A DNA stretch of 64,000 bases, taken from NCBI GenBank assembly GCA_949126835.1, contig OX421494.1, forward strand, positions 2,208,201 through 2,272,200, read 5' to 3'. The position numbers and the translations under genes were made by a program. How positions within the stretch are numbered: position 1 is the stretch's first letter; each line of letters begins with the position of its first letter. The notes beneath the pieces are model-generated. The model worked only from the letters and a program-made list of their open reading frames with translations. It was not told the origin of the DNA and did no database searches. Shown here piece by piece: positions 46,742 to 58,724 of this stretch. This DNA comes from Anisus vortex (Eukaryota; Mollusca; Gastropoda; Planorbidae).

Positions 46742-48715
46742 TTATACATTTGTTACATGCGCGATGGGGTGTCCGCGACGATGTGATCTTTTACCAATAC
46801 GTAAGTTATTCTTAAGTTGTATGGTATTAACCCTATACGGATGTTGTTTGACAGGTTTAACATTATCATCTTTTAAAACTACATCATGGGTAACCAAAGT
46901 TGTTTTGTTAGGAACATCACTAAACAAATTTACATGATCATAGATTAAACCCTTGATAGAAGTCTGTTCACCTGAGTCTAGATGTGCCAGTTTATCATTG
47001 AGGTTTTTAAGTGCTTCAGTGTTTTGAAGTTTACTTTCTATGATTGTCTTTTTAAATTTAGGCGGGGGTGTTTCAACAGTTTTGATAGCACTCACTGGCC
47101 TAATGTCAGTTTGTTCTTCCCTAACAACATAAGGTTTTAACATGTTTATATGGCACAGTCTCTGTGTTTTCCTTCTATCAGAGGTTTTTACAAGGTATGT
47201 TACATCACTGATTTTATCTAAAACCTGATATGGTCCTGTATATTTTGCACTCAGGGGTTGTCCAGACAATTGGGTCAACATGAGGACTTTATCACCAGGA
47301 TGGAAACATCGGGATCTGGCCTTGACATCATAATACCCTTTCATTCTTTTCTGAACCTGCAAAAGATTATCTTTAACATGATTAAAAGCATGATAGATTC
47401 TATTGCTAAATTGTTCCACATAAGCTACGAGTCCAGTCTCTTCATCAGAATTTAACAAGGTTTCCTGCAACAGTTTTAGAGGTCCTCGAACTGAATGTCC
47501 AAACACTAACTCGAACGGACTGAATCCAAGAGATTCCTGCACAGTTTCTCTAGTCGCGAAAAGAGCGAATGGAATACCGCGATCCCAGTCTTCAGTGTTC
47601 TCAAAACAGTATGTGCGGAGCATGGTTTTCAGAGTCTGATGATATCTTTCTAGGGCACCTTGGCTTTGCGGATGGTACGCAGTTGAAGTTGCATGTTGGA
47701 TGCCTAGTTTCTTTAAGACCTGGTTAAACAGCTTTGATGTAAAGTTAGATCCTTGGTCTGACTGTATAGTCTTTGGAAGACCGTATCTTGAACAAAATGC
47801 AATCAGTGCGTCAGATATCTTATCTGCGTTAATGGTGCGTAGCGGAATAGCTTCAGGATATCTCGTGGCAGTGCACATTATAGTGAATAAGTACTGGTGT
47901 CCTGTCTTTGTTTTAGGCAAAGGACCTACACAGTCTATTAGCAAGTGGCTAAATGGTTCTGCAAAGGCGGGTATTGGCTTTAGAGGTGCTACCGGTATAG
48001 TCTGGTTAGGTTTACCAACTATCTGGCATGTATTGCATGACTTGCAGTATTTTGTGACGTCACGATGTAGTCCAGGCCAATAGAAGTACGGAAGAATTCG
48101 ACGGTAAGTCTTGTTCACTCCTAGATGACCAGCATATGGCGTGTCATGAGCCATGTGTAAGATGTCATTACGATATATGGCTGGTACCACAATCTGACTT
48201 CCTTCTCTGCAATTGTCATTATCACATTTCACATCTCTCCATTTTTGCATTAATATTCCCTCCTTCAGAAAAAATCCATTTCCGTTCATTTCTGCCTCCT
48301 GTTCAGTTATCACCTTTTTCTTCAGGTGTTTAATTCCTGAATCTCTATTCTGTTCTAATAGGAGTAATTGTCGAGGTGACAAATTACTTTCAGTAGTCTT
48401 GACTGAGGGACCACTCAAGATGTCAGCCAGGAAAGTTGCCTGTAGGTCAATTTCTGGTTCTATTTTTGACTTTGACATGGTTTCGACAGACTTTTGTTGT
48501 TGGGCCATACCTCTCGTGACGATGCATATAGGTTTGATAAAGCTCTCACTTTTATTAAGGTATTGTTTTTTCTTGGATATGGAATGCACCACATCTCCAG
48601 CAATATCATTTCCCAGTATTAAAGAAACACCTTTAAACGGAAGTGATTTGTATACACCCACAACTACATTTCCAGTGAAGTACGCACTCTTCAGCTGTAT
48701 TTGATGCAAAGGAAC
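46742..48715 (-). pseudogene. Pol remnant: protease end, integrase, truncated RT fused to RNase H tail
   Basis: This continues the gag frame after the TAA at 48716-48718; there is no ATG at its head, so the usual start call (TTG at 48709) is artificial. Counting from that TTG, residues 15-40 contain the protease C-terminal motif LILGNDIAG. Integrase follows: zinc motif H188, H195, C225, C228; catalytic D259, D318, E354 with 35 residues between the last two; GPY module at 492-494. Residues 594-632 (NLFSDVPNKTTLVTHDVVL, then KPVKQHPYRVN) are the conserved start of reverse transcriptase. The sequence then jumps out of frame to KDHIVADTPSRM-stop (46753-46791), the typical end of RNase H. About the whole RT palm, fingers, thumb and RNase H core are deleted. 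Integrase looks intact. Confidence 0.9.
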
Positions 48716-50311
48716 TTATACATTTTTCCTTGATACACCTTGAATAGTAAGATCCTGTCCTGTATATGTCGATTGTGACGTAGGAACAGTATTCTCTAAA
48801 AGTAGTGAAACCTCAGCCCCTGTATCACGGAGTATTCTGATGTTCTTTTCACTAGTGACACCATTTATTATGGATGACACGATACCTTCTTCAATGAATG
48901 GTAAACAATTGCTTGGTATCTCAGTATCGATGAGATCTGTATCCAAGTTATTTTTGTAAGAGGTATGTTTAGTACTCATGGTGGTTCTATCTGATATAGA
49001 CTCCTTGGAGCTCAGATTAGAATTAGAATTATTGAAAACCATTGTCTCTATTTCAGGAACTATTTCTGGTTTCAAGTTTCCAAGATACGTGTGTTTTGTC
49101 AGGTTATCTGCATTAGCACTAGGTATCTCTGTTTGAGTTCTAATATCCTTCTTTACATTTTCATGAGTTCTTTGTTTTGGCATTGCTACATACGATAAGA
49201 CAACATTCTTTTTATTCGGGTTCCCATTCAATATCCAGCACTTTTCCTTAGTATGTCCAATTCGTTTACAATGGCTACAGGTTGGCTTGGAATTTGTTGG
49301 ACCTTCATTGCTCTGCTGATGTCTCTTTGATTGATAGGATTCATTTGGATTCATGGTTTTCTTTTCTACCTTCATATCTCGATTCTGGAATTTAGATTTA
49401 TCAACTGTTGTAAATTTATTGCTGGAATGGATAATAACATATTCGTCTGCCATCACTGCTGCTGTTTCTACTTGTTCTACACCTTTGTCTGCTAAATGTA
49501 TTCTTACATCACCTCTGATGTTATTGTTAAAGTCTTCCATTAGCATAAGATTAGCTAATTTATCAAAGTCTTTGTTTACACATTTGGATCGAATCCATCT
49601 TTCAAAATATTTCTTTTTCTGTCTTAGAAAATCAACATGGGATTGTTCCTGTTCTTTCTTAGACTCACGAAACACTTTTCTATATTTTTCAGGTGTTAAT
49701 GCATAACTTAGCAGTACTCTATTCTTGATCAGTTCATAATCATACAATTCCTCTTCAGTAAGACTTAATACAACATCAAGTGCCTTTCCTTTGTTCAGAG
49801 CTGAGCGTAGAAGTATAGCTTTCTTGCCCTCGGGAAATTGATAGTCTCTAGCGTTTCTCTCGAAAATCATGAAGAACTCTTCCACCGAATTATCTTCAAA
49901 AACTGGAATATGTTTCTTAAACTTATACAGTTCTGCATCTGCTTCAGAGCTTGCATTCGAATGATTTGACGTACGAGACCTTGCTATCTCAATTCTTTCT
50001 TGGCTTGCTATTTTCTCTCTTGCTATTTCTCTTTCCATCTCTAATTCCATCTTTCTTAACTCAAGTTTAAATTTCCATTCTTCACTTAAGTCACCAGTTG
50101 TATGCTTTACTCTTTGTGTTATAGGAAAAAGTAATTCATCATCTGATTCATCATTAATGTTATCATTAGCAGTAGTTTCTTCAATAATTAGTGTACCTTG
50201 TTTTCTTAAACACTCAGTTACCTCTTGAAGTAATTTACTTTTTGATGGCCTAGTTTCTGTGATAGAAATGCCCAATGATTTAGCCAATTCTTTTAATTGT
50301 ATCATTGACAT
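48716..50311 (-). CDS. Gag plus start of aspartic protease of the Gmr1-like element
   Basis: A 531-codon frame starts with an ATG about 470 bp inside the 5' LTR. Residues 5-35 resemble a SAP-like helix pair (LKELAKSLGI...KSKLLQEV). Residues about 78-110 are a charged coiled coil. The stretch from about 130 to 290 is the capsid, including ALTPEKYRKVFR and a following helical region like the SCAN domain. A zinc knuckle CSHCKRIGHTKEKC (C-x2-C-x4-H-x4-C) follows, then a protease active site DTGA at residues 496-499. The frame ends at TAA (48716-48718), inside the protease. The next frame begins three codons later in the same phase, so one stop interrupts a single gag-pol frame. It may be a read-through site or an inactivating mutation. 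The gag product would package element RNA in cytoplasmic particles. Confidence 0.85.
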   Translation of the reverse strand: MSMIQLKELAKSLGISITETRPSKSKLLQEVTECLRKQGTLIIEETTANDNINDESDDELLFPITQRVKHTTGDLSEEWKFKLELRKMELEMEREIAREKIASQERIEIARSRTSNHSNASSEADAELYKFKKHIPVFEDNSVEEFFMIFERNARDYQFPEGKKAILLRSALNKGKALDVVLSLTEEELYDYELIKNRVLLSYALTPEKYRKVFRESKKEQEQSHVDFLRQKKKYFERWIRSKCVNKDFDKLANLMLMEDFNNNIRGDVRIHLADKGVEQVETAAVMADEYVIIHSSNKFTTVDKSKFQNRDMKVEKKTMNPNESYQSKRHQQSNEGPTNSKPTCSHCKRIGHTKEKCWILNGNPNKKNVVLSYVAMPKQRTHENVKKDIRTQTEIPSANADNLTKHTYLGNLKPEIVPEIETMVFNNSNSNLSSKESISDRTTMSTKHTSYKNNLDTDLIDTEIPSNCLPFIEEGIVSSIINGVTSEKNIRILRDTGAEVSLLLENTVPTSQSTYTGQDLTIQGVSRKNV

Positions 50312-50784
50312 TTTATTAAGCTGTTATGAGGTTAGATCAAATATCTCTGGATCCAATGTAAGATTATTTGTGGCTTCCATTTTATATTATTAAAAGTTAC
50401 TGTAAATCTTGTTAATAATACAATAAAAGTGTCAAACTTACTTTCTGTCCTTTGAATAATTCACTACACCACACAGTTCAGATTTTTCACAACAAGGTCA
50501 TAAAAATAATACTTTCTTAGAGTTACTTTGTTCGATAAGGTAATACACCAGATAATTTTCCAGGCTGAATAGTTAAGTTTTCCGATTCTCAATAGCAATG
50601 TTCAATTCAATCACAATCTTTAGTATATTGTATATTGTTCATATTTTCCAACACAATCCATCCAAGTTACGAGTATGTATTACGGCAGTTGTAAATAGTT
50701 TGTGTAAATAGTATAACGATTCTTGAAGTTGAAGTAAATCCTCTAAACGTTTGTTAGTAAATCACTGACGAGCAAAACCCATTT

Positions 50785-51807
50785 TATTACAAGGCAATTT
50801 ATTCACCATAATAAATTATGGATGAGACCTTCTATTTAGATCACACAAGTATAATTATGATTTATAATGTTATTACGGCTAGAGCCCCCATTCAATTTAT
50901 GAAAATAATAGTTATAGTATTGTTATTATTAGTGTGAGTATCCTTGTATTAGTGAAGATCTTATTATATTATTCTGAAGTTTATTTGTAGTTGTCTAGAG
51001 TATTCCTGGTTCTTATAATCCCCTGGCAATTCACATAGCGTAGTTTTAGAGTTTTCAGTTGATTTACTTCATGTATAATTATTTGTGTGGCTCATATTAT
51101 ACAGCAAGAACCTCGATGTTGAGTGGTAGTGTAGATTATTAATATAGTTGAATAAATATTACACATACACACATGTATATAACTTTGAAATATTGACGCT
51201 AACCAAGTTGTGTAGAAAGCAACGATAAATTTGGTTTAATTTACAACATCAATCCAGTAGGAATCCAAATAATATTATATACACAATCAAGAACTACACA
51301 TATTCCAATTAGTAATGAATATCCTCAATGAACATATAGCATTGTAGTTAATAGTAGAATAATAAATTTTCCATAATACAACTCAAATAGAAATGATCCT
51401 CAGAGCGGAGAATATTTGATGTTACTAGATCGAATGTACGCCAAGAACTGACTAAAAGTGTCGAATCGCGTAGAAATATATTACGGGTCAATCGTTGGAA
51501 AAACCAGACAGCCTAGTGACACGAATATTTTAATCAAGCCTGCATGTTGACTGCGTGATCAGAATGTCAAGCAATAATGCTCTAACAAAATAAGGAGAGA
51601 CCGGACGACCTTGACACGCTGTGTTTACGTGAACAGTTCATGTTTTTATCGAGGTTAATAAAAAAACAATAATGCTCTCATTAGGTTGGGAAAAACCCGG
51701 GGGAAACCTTGAGCTGAGAAATATTTTATATCGTTTAAACGCAATTCGCTTAAATGATTTAGTTGGTTTATTAACATTACAATGTAGGGAATTTACGTTT
51801 CGTAACA
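50785..51807 (-). repeat. 5' LTR of the Gmr1-like element
   Basis: This is the partner of the LTR at 44956-45978 at a constant offset of 5829 bp from end to end, so no net indels separate them. In element orientation the interior starts shortly after with TGGGTTTTGCTCGTC (complement of 50767-50781), a plausible TGG-initial primer binding site; I cannot name the tRNA. Confidence 0.93.
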
Positions 51808-51973
51808 ACAGAGAAAGAGTATAACGAAATTGATAGGCAAAGGGCGACACGGAGAAAGAGGAGAGACGGGGAGAGAAATGGAGAGGGAGGGGAGAATGAA
51901 GAGAAGAGAATGAGATGGGGGGAGTTTTCAAAGCCATCAACTTGAAATTCATACAGAGGATGGTTGTCACTCT

Positions 51974-52372
51974 TATCACCTGTAAAAATGACACAATATA
52001 GAGATAAACACAAGTGGATATTATCACCTGTACAAATGACACAATATAGAGATAAACACAATTGGATGTTATCACCTGTACAAATGACACACCATAATGA
52101 TAAACACAATTGGATGTTATCACCTGTACAAATGACACACCATAATGATAAACACAATTGGATGTTATCACCTGTACAAATGACACAATATAGAGATAAA
52201 CACAATTGGATGTTATCACATGAACAAATGACACAACATCATGATAAACACAATTGGTTGTTATCACCTGTACAAATGACCCAACATAAGATAAACACAA
52301 TTTTTATTGGATGTTATCACCTGTACAAATGACACAACATAAAGATAATCACAATTGGACGTTATCACCTGT
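51974..52372 (+). repeat. 48-bp tandem repeat, about 8 copies
   Basis: Unit TTATCACCTGTACAAATGAC plus ACAATATAGAGATAAACACAATTGGATG. It abuts a 32-bp array on the right. Confidence 0.92.
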
Positions 52373-52590
52373 TTAGACATGCAGGTATCCACAATTCCGC
52401 AAGTTTAGACATACAGGTATCCACAATTCCAAAAGTTTAAACATACAGGTATCCACAATTCCAAAAGTTTAGACATACGGGTATCCACAATTCCACAAGT
52501 TTAGACATACGGGTATCCACAATTCCACAAGTTTAGACATACGGGTATCCATAACTCCAAAAGTTTAGACATACGGGTATTCACAAGGGA
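52373..52590 (+). repeat. 32-bp tandem repeat, about 7 copies
   Basis: Unit GTTTAGACATACGGGTATCC plus ACAATTCCACAA. Confidence 0.92.
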
Positions 52591-52845
52591 CGGAGAATTT
52601 GATTAGCAGACATCTTGGTTCAATCAAAACCACTTGCTGTTCTTAGTGACTCTTTGAAGGGAACTAATCAGTTCTCACACATTTGTAACGAGTGTGTGGG
52701 AGGCTTAAAACAGTCGACATTGACTGTACCACCAAGATCACAGGAACATATAAACTGGGAATATAAAACATACATCATCCTGTAATGTCTTTAAAATAGT
52801 TTTGAAGATAAAAATAAGTTCTGAAACATAAGGACTGCTTAGCCG

Positions 52846-53335
52846 TGATTTATCTTATCTTATATATTACAGACGCCCCTCCAATAAAGAAGATTATTGC
52901 CTCCTAAGCTCATCCGTGGTTTGAGTCTAGTTTTGCGTTTCTATTTAATTTGTAGTTTTTTAAATTTTAAATGATGTTTACGCCTATTGTCTTGCATTTT
53001 GATTAGTGTTTTTAACGATGTTAAGTTACTGCTTTAACTGTTGTTCTTTTTTTCAGGCAACCCATTCCAGGGAAGAAAGAGTACTTACATGCTGTTTTTT
53101 TTTTTGCATATATGATAAGAAAAGTGTTTTTATCCTTGTGTTTATCAGAGCATTGTAGGCTAATAAATTGTTATTGTGTTTTATTTCCAAGTTAGAATAA
53201 TGCCTTATGTATTATTACTACTTTACTCTTTGCCCTTCTGTCCTCTAGTGTTTCTAGGTTTAGTGATTTGACTATTGGTGTTACTCTTGTCAGTTGTAAA
53301 TATTCCTAGTAATTTACCTTGCAACTCTTCTTCTT
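52846..53335 (-). pseudogene. LINE family B 3' end, longest copy
   Basis: On the minus strand it contains the LETLEDRRAK region, the NLEIKHNNNLL region and the family 3' UTR with terminal TGTAATATATAAGATAAG. Several stops and a deletion break the frame. Confidence 0.7.
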
Positions 53336-53339
53336 CTTC

Positions 53340-54780
53340 ATATTATTGTGGAGACCCAGTTTGGACCGAGGAAAGAGTCCACAATTTAACTACACATAAA
53401 ATATTAAAACATCACAAACAAGAATTACAAACAGACGAGAGAGTTTAACTTGAGGTATTTACTAGTATTTAGTCCAGCCCTTGAGTGAAGATTTGAAAGC
53501 CGACATATAAGGGGCAGTGATGGCGGCCTGGGCCCAGTGTGTTCCACATAATTTGTTCTAATTGTTGTTTTGTTTTTTTGTTGATGGGTCCCACGCATGC
53601 ATACAAATGTTTGTCTGATGTAGAGCTGACATGTTCTCTGTATGCGCGCTACTGTATCTGATTACAATATTACATGAACCTGTACATTCTATTATCTTCT
53701 GATCTAGACACGACACACAATTTCAACAGTCATCAATGCACAATTTTCGCGCCAGAATTAATTACTTCCCAGACACCCTTTACAGCTTCCCAGATTTAGT
53801 TTACTACTTCCGCTTTCTTCGCCTCCAGATGGTGACGTCGGTGTATAAGCTCACTCTTCCCCCCCCCCTACCCTGGATTTATTTCCGTCTCAAGTTGACC
53901 CCGCACATTTTTTTTACACGTCGGATGGGACACTTCTCAAAACACTAACTACAACACACATACAGACACACAGCCGATGCATTGATAGTGGGTAGAAGGT
54001 GGAATACAAGGGTCAGGGTGTATGAGTGGGGAGAGAGCAGGCGGCATGTCTAGGCTTCACCCTCCTTTTTTTTTTTAATAAAAAATTTGAATCAATTGTT
54101 AGCAGTGCCAGTGTGAACTACCATTATCATTGGTTCGATGGCACTTCGCGGCGCCTTCAAGATGGGACTCTGATAGCCCGGCTCTGTTTTATGTGTGCGT
54201 GGTGATTTTTTTTTTTTGGAGAAGGGGGGATTTGTGTCACAAGTGGGCGGGGCTTTATATCGTCCACTGAGATTGAAGGCGATTAGCCTCCCCTTCCCCA
54301 CACTCCTAACACTTAGCCTGACCCATGAACCCCTTTATACCTCTCCCCTCCCCACCAACCCTCCACTCTTCACTCGCTTTCAAGAAGTACAGTATTAAAC
54401 TAAGTGGGTGGCAGACGAGTTCAGACGACCTGGGTTTTTAATGGGTTTTATTCTTGGCGCAGACCTTGATTATTGTAAAACATATACTCAAATTTAAAAA
54501 AACAACTAGCCTATATATATATATATGTTGGCTAGAGTTGACTACATGTAGGCATATAATAAACAATATATTCTTTCAAGTTTGAAATAGTCTAGTAGGC
54601 TTAAAATGTTTTTGCGATCCATCGCAAATGCTTGCCTATAAGCTTATTTATATTATATTAAAAAGAAAATGATGTAACTTACCTTCTATTAAATTAACCG
54701 CGCTCCACACTTCAGTCGTACAAATCCATTCATCGTCTTGGTGTTAGCTTTCACCCAATAATATTTTTCTTACTACTCAG
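53340..54780. other. No gene recognised
   Basis: Mixed composition, short frames only, homopolymer runs. Confidence 0.4.
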
Positions 54781-54783
54781 GTT

Positions 54784-54895
54784 GAGAGAGAGAGAGAGGG
54801 CATGAGAAAAAGATGTAGATATAGAGAAAGATAGAGATGGGGAAAGAGAGAGAGAGAGAGAAAGAGAGAGACAGAGAGAAAGAGAGAGAGAAAGT
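54784..54895 (+). repeat. (GA)n-rich tract
   Basis: GAGAGAGA with A and C interruptions. Confidence 0.85.
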
Positions 54896-55974
54896 GACAA
54901 TAATAGAATGTGTTCTAGATAGGGAAGAGAAAAAGACAGAAAGAGAAGTAAAGATTTATTCCAATTTATGCTACATAAGAATGTCTATTATTGAAAAAAA
55001 AAGATTAAAATTTCTATTTTGATTAGCTGTCAACACAGGACATCAGCAGCCTCCACTTGAATAATCAAACGCACAAAACATCACAGTTGACAAACCTCCA
55101 TTTGTTTGTAGGAGTTTATTGACCAACTATATCACTGACACAAACATTACGTTTGTTTGTGCTATTCAAGAGATTAAAGGACTAGGTTTATCTTGGTGAT
55201 TAGCCGTATCTCGTATTGGGTTTTTGGTTGTTTTTAATTTTTATATTTTTAATTTTTAACCACTATCTGTTGACAACTACGAGTTTTTCACTTTCTGATA
55301 AATGTTGCTAAATTTTGACAGTTGACAGCACTCTTGACATTTGTCACGCGAGATAAGATCCCCCCTCCCCCCCCCCCCTCCCCAGTTTTTTGTAATTTAA
55401 CAAGACCGGGCTCAAGTAAAGTCAATTATAAACGTCAGAGAGATCAAGCACGTAGGTGCTATTTTGTCGCCAGTTGCCGCCATGGGATTTAGCCGCCAAG
55501 TCACTTAAACAATGGGGGGGGGGGGGGAGACAAAATAAGCAGACTATGAATTTGGCGCTGCTATGACTAAAAATGTTTTTAATCATATGAGGGAAATTTG
55601 TCACAAGTTGTGATAAATGTATCAGGACTATCCCAGCTAGACGTGACATTATCTAATTTGAGTTTGTCAGCTTGTGTTACCGGTAGATTCCAGTGTGGAA
55701 AACAAATCAAATCCACGCGCATAGCCAGGGAAACGCACAGCGACCTCGGCCCAATACATTTCTAGCAACAACCAGTGCCTTTACAAGCTTATGTGGCGCC
55801 CCAGGGCAAAAGTTTCAGCACAGCCCCCTTGCATAATGTAACTGCTTGTTTAGTGCTATATTTGCTATATTTAGACTACATTTGCTGCCCCCCCCCCCCC
55901 CCCGCTGGAAGTGCCACCCGGGCAAATGCCCCCTCTGCCCCCCCCCCATGTGAGGGCGCTGGCAACAACACCAA

Positions 55975-56290
55975 AACAATAATACAGAAGGTATTAAATT
56001 ATAATTTAGAAATACAACACAATAACAATATGTTACAATGTTCAGATAAACACAAGGACAAAAAAAAATTCATCAGCCCTTATGCGACAACATAAAAGTA
56101 CTCTGTCATCCCGAGTGGCATCCGGACATGGAAAGGGTTGCCTGAACAAACCAGGAAAACCAGAAATCTAACATTATTTAAAAAGCTAATCAAAATGCAA
56201 GACTAGACTTGGACCACGGAAGAGCGTAGGACGCAATAATCTTCTTTATTGTAAAAGCGTCTGTAATGTATCAGATAAGATCAGAAATAA
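55975..56290 (+). pseudogene. LINE family B RT C-terminal fragment
   Basis: The frame includes NLEIQHNNNMLQCSDKHKDK and, after a stop, SVIPSGIRTWKGLPEQTRKT, NLTLFKKL, the end of a LINE ORF2. Its 3' UTR (GGACCACGGAAGAGCGTAGG, AATAATCTTCTTTATTGTAA) recurs at 15600-15800, 27816-28010, 33162-33320 and 52846-53090. Confidence 0.7.
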
Positions 56291-56639
56291 TCTTAATTTA
56301 TTAAGAACACTAAAATAACGGTAAGATGCTGTAAAAGCTTAATGTGACGCAGTATGAGAATAAGGCGGGAATGTTCACTGAAATGTTGACGTTTAGTAGC
56401 AGAAGCTAATGTTGGCATTTAATAGCAAAATACAAAAAAAATGTTGACATTTAAAAGTAGAAAAAAAAGGTGACATTTAAAAGCAGGAGCCTATTTGTTT
56501 CTTCAAAATAAATGTTCTTGAATGGTGGTACAGAAAAAGACAACAATAACGATTGAATCACAAACCCAAATGTCCCCGAGTTAAACTTCTAAAAAGCGGT
56601 GTTTTAGTATTAAATTGAGTTGAAAGCTTTAAAAAACCC

Positions 56640-56800
56640 AACTCTTTAGTTAAATCACTAAATCTAGAAACACTAGAGGACAGAAGGGCAAAGAGTAAGT
56701 AGTAATAATACACAAGGCATTAAACTCTAATTTAGAAATACAACACAATAACAACTTGTTACAATACTCAGATAAAGATAAGGAAAAAAACATTTTTCTT
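56640..56800 (+). pseudogene. LINE family B fragment (upstream part)
   Basis: SLNLETLEDRRAKSK and then NSNLEIQHNNNLLQYSDKDK match the region just upstream of the segment at 55975-56060 and the complement of 53150-53300. It lies about 350 bp beyond a separate copy of the family's 3' end. Confidence 0.65.
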
Positions 56801-57019
56801 GTTCCTTAATGTGAAAAGAAATGCAAGTCTTAATGAGGCGAGACATTTTCAAATGGAAGACATCATGAACTTCCAGGGACATTTTCCGCCATATTCGTAA
56901 ACAAAAACATGCTTTTGCTTGATTTCAACCTGGACGGTCTTTTAGAAATATACAAAGGATACAAGATTAGTTATGAGGAATTCGTTTTTAACATCAAAAG
57001 GGAGTTGGCGATAATTAAT

Positions 57020-57780
57020 TGGTCAGATACGACCTTATTTGTCACTTGACTCAGCAAAGAAACTTGCCGCTGCCTTTATATTATCGCGCCTCAACTACTG
57101 TAATGCTCTACTAATCGGGATACCTGACGTTAAGGTCGCCAAACTACAGAGTATTCAAAATAGTGCCACCCGCCTGGTCATGCGTAAGTCAAGGCGCGAT
57201 TCTGTGACAGTTCTCCTGCGTCGGCTCCATTGGCTCCCTGTGAAAGCCAGAATTGAATATAAAGTGGCGCTACTTTGACATCAGTGCCTTTATAACAATG
57301 AGATGCCGTCCTATCTCAAGGAACTAATTAAACCCTATGTTCCGCAAAGGACACTTCGATCTGCCGACTGCTCGCTTCTGGAAGTGCCCCGTTTCTCTCT
57401 GAAGACCGTTGGCATTAGAGCCTTCTCAAAATCCGGTCCGAATGTGTGGAATCTTCTTTCCATTCAACTCAGGCAAACAAGCTCCATTGATTCCTTCAAG
57501 AAGAACTTAAAAACTCATTATTTCAATATTTATCTCAGTTAACATGCTTTAGAGCCCCACTGTCTTACTTATATGTTAGGTCGGTTATTTTGTTTTATTT
57601 GTTTGATTTGTTCTATGTTTGTAAAGTTTTGAATCATCATTTAGTTTTGTATCTCTTGGCCTATAGATTGTATCTGTGTTCTTAGTTGTAATGTTAAATG
57701 TGCTCTGAGCTTGAATTATGTTTTTTGGCAGCGCTATACAAATGTCCTCATTACTATTATTATTATTATTATTTATTAAT
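57020..57780 (+). pseudogene. LINE (CR1/L2-like) RT C-terminus with 3' tail, one premature stop
   Basis: The 5'-truncated frame reads IRPYLSLDSAKKLAAAFILS, RLNYCNALLIGIPD, LQSIQNSATRLVM, LHWLPVKARIEYKVALL, stop (57276-57278), then MPSYLKELIKPY, PNVWNLL, SIDSFKKNLKTHYF and the natural stop near 57542. These are hallmark motifs of the end of LINE ORF2. The 3' UTR ends GGCAGCGCTATACAAATGTC followed by an (ATT)n tail, typical of this LINE type. It is truncated, with an internal TGA, and so nonfunctional. Confidence 0.85.
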
Positions 57781-58189
57781 AGCCTACTCAAAGTGTTAGT
57801 CGCGCTAAGTTAAAATTTAGCTTTGTTTATAACATAAATTTGTCAAGAGTTGCGTCCTTGTTATTAAAAAAACACAATGCGTAGATCATAAAAACAAATA
57901 AACTAACCCATAAAAACAAAGTTTTTATTATACTCCCTTTCTTTGTAAACTAAGTTTATATTTAATTTATATTTTGATAGATTTTAAAAAAATATAAGTA
58001 TAAACTATAACTTATGAATTTCCACTAAAAAATTTTGCGCATCCTTTTTTTTCTAGCTTTGGTCCGCAAAAAAACATAAAATTGTGTCGTTTTCATTCTA
58101 TTTATTTCGTAAAAACAAACAAATCCGAAAATTTTATTTACTTCCGTCTCTTCCGGTAGAGGCAGCCATAATTTACGTAAAATATACTC

Positions 58190-58410
58190 TTCGATTCGCA
58201 AATTGGTCGAAGGAATTCGTGACTATTCCAAAGGTTATGATGCTGAAAATTTGATAGAATGTATTGTTAGTCGGGACAAGTCTGCTGCCCAAGTTTCAGC
58301 TCGATTGGACGACGGGAGGTGGTCGAAAAATCGATGCAAAGTTTTGCTAACAAACATCCAAGCAGATTACAAGCAAGCAGACAGACAGACAATGCAAGTT
58401 AATAGAAAGG
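58190..58410 (+). other. Possible dispersed element with (CAGA)n end
   Basis: An 87-codon open frame here (AAQVSARLDDGRWSKNR and following) ends in AAGCAGACAGACAGACAA. I suspect an untranslated transposon 3' region rather than a gene; no second copy was found in the window. Confidence 0.25.
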
Positions 58411-58724
58411 GAGTAAAAACGAAAATTCTTTTGCATCAAGCAATAATAATTAGTTTGGGATTATAAATGGGTTGGGATTATAAATAGGTGATCCTTCACG
58501 TCTGACATTCACAATTCATCGTTTTCTTTTGGCATCATATGTTAGAAATGAAATAAAATTCAATCTACTGCAATTCACTTCATCCTTTTGTACAACCAGT
58601 AACACAGGTCACGCAGGTCATAGAGACATGTTTTGAATCAAATGATCGAACTGGGACCGGAAATGTTTTACACTTCGACCTTTTATGCATGCATAATTTT
58701 GTCAATAGGTGGTTTTTTCCTAAA

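Larger units (their letters stand above)
44956..51807 (-). mobile_element. Gmr1-like Ty3/gypsy LTR retrotransposon, internally deleted, with matching LTRs
   Basis: The 6.85-kb element is bounded by two 1023-bp direct repeats that read identically throughout, and by a 4-bp target duplication ACAG (44952-44955 and 51808-51811). LTRs start TGTTACG on the minus strand. Internal order on the minus strand: leader, gag with SCAN-like region and zinc knuckle, start of protease, in-frame stop, rest of protease, integrase, the first part of reverse transcriptase, then directly the last codons of RNase H (KDHIVADTPSRM, stop at 46753-46755). Integrase before RT-RNase H is the Ty1/copia order, known among Ty3/gypsy elements in the Gmr1 group, whose gag gave rise to the vertebrate SCAN domain. 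Most of RT and RNase H is missing, so any recent movement must have used enzymes from an intact relative. Confidence 0.93.
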
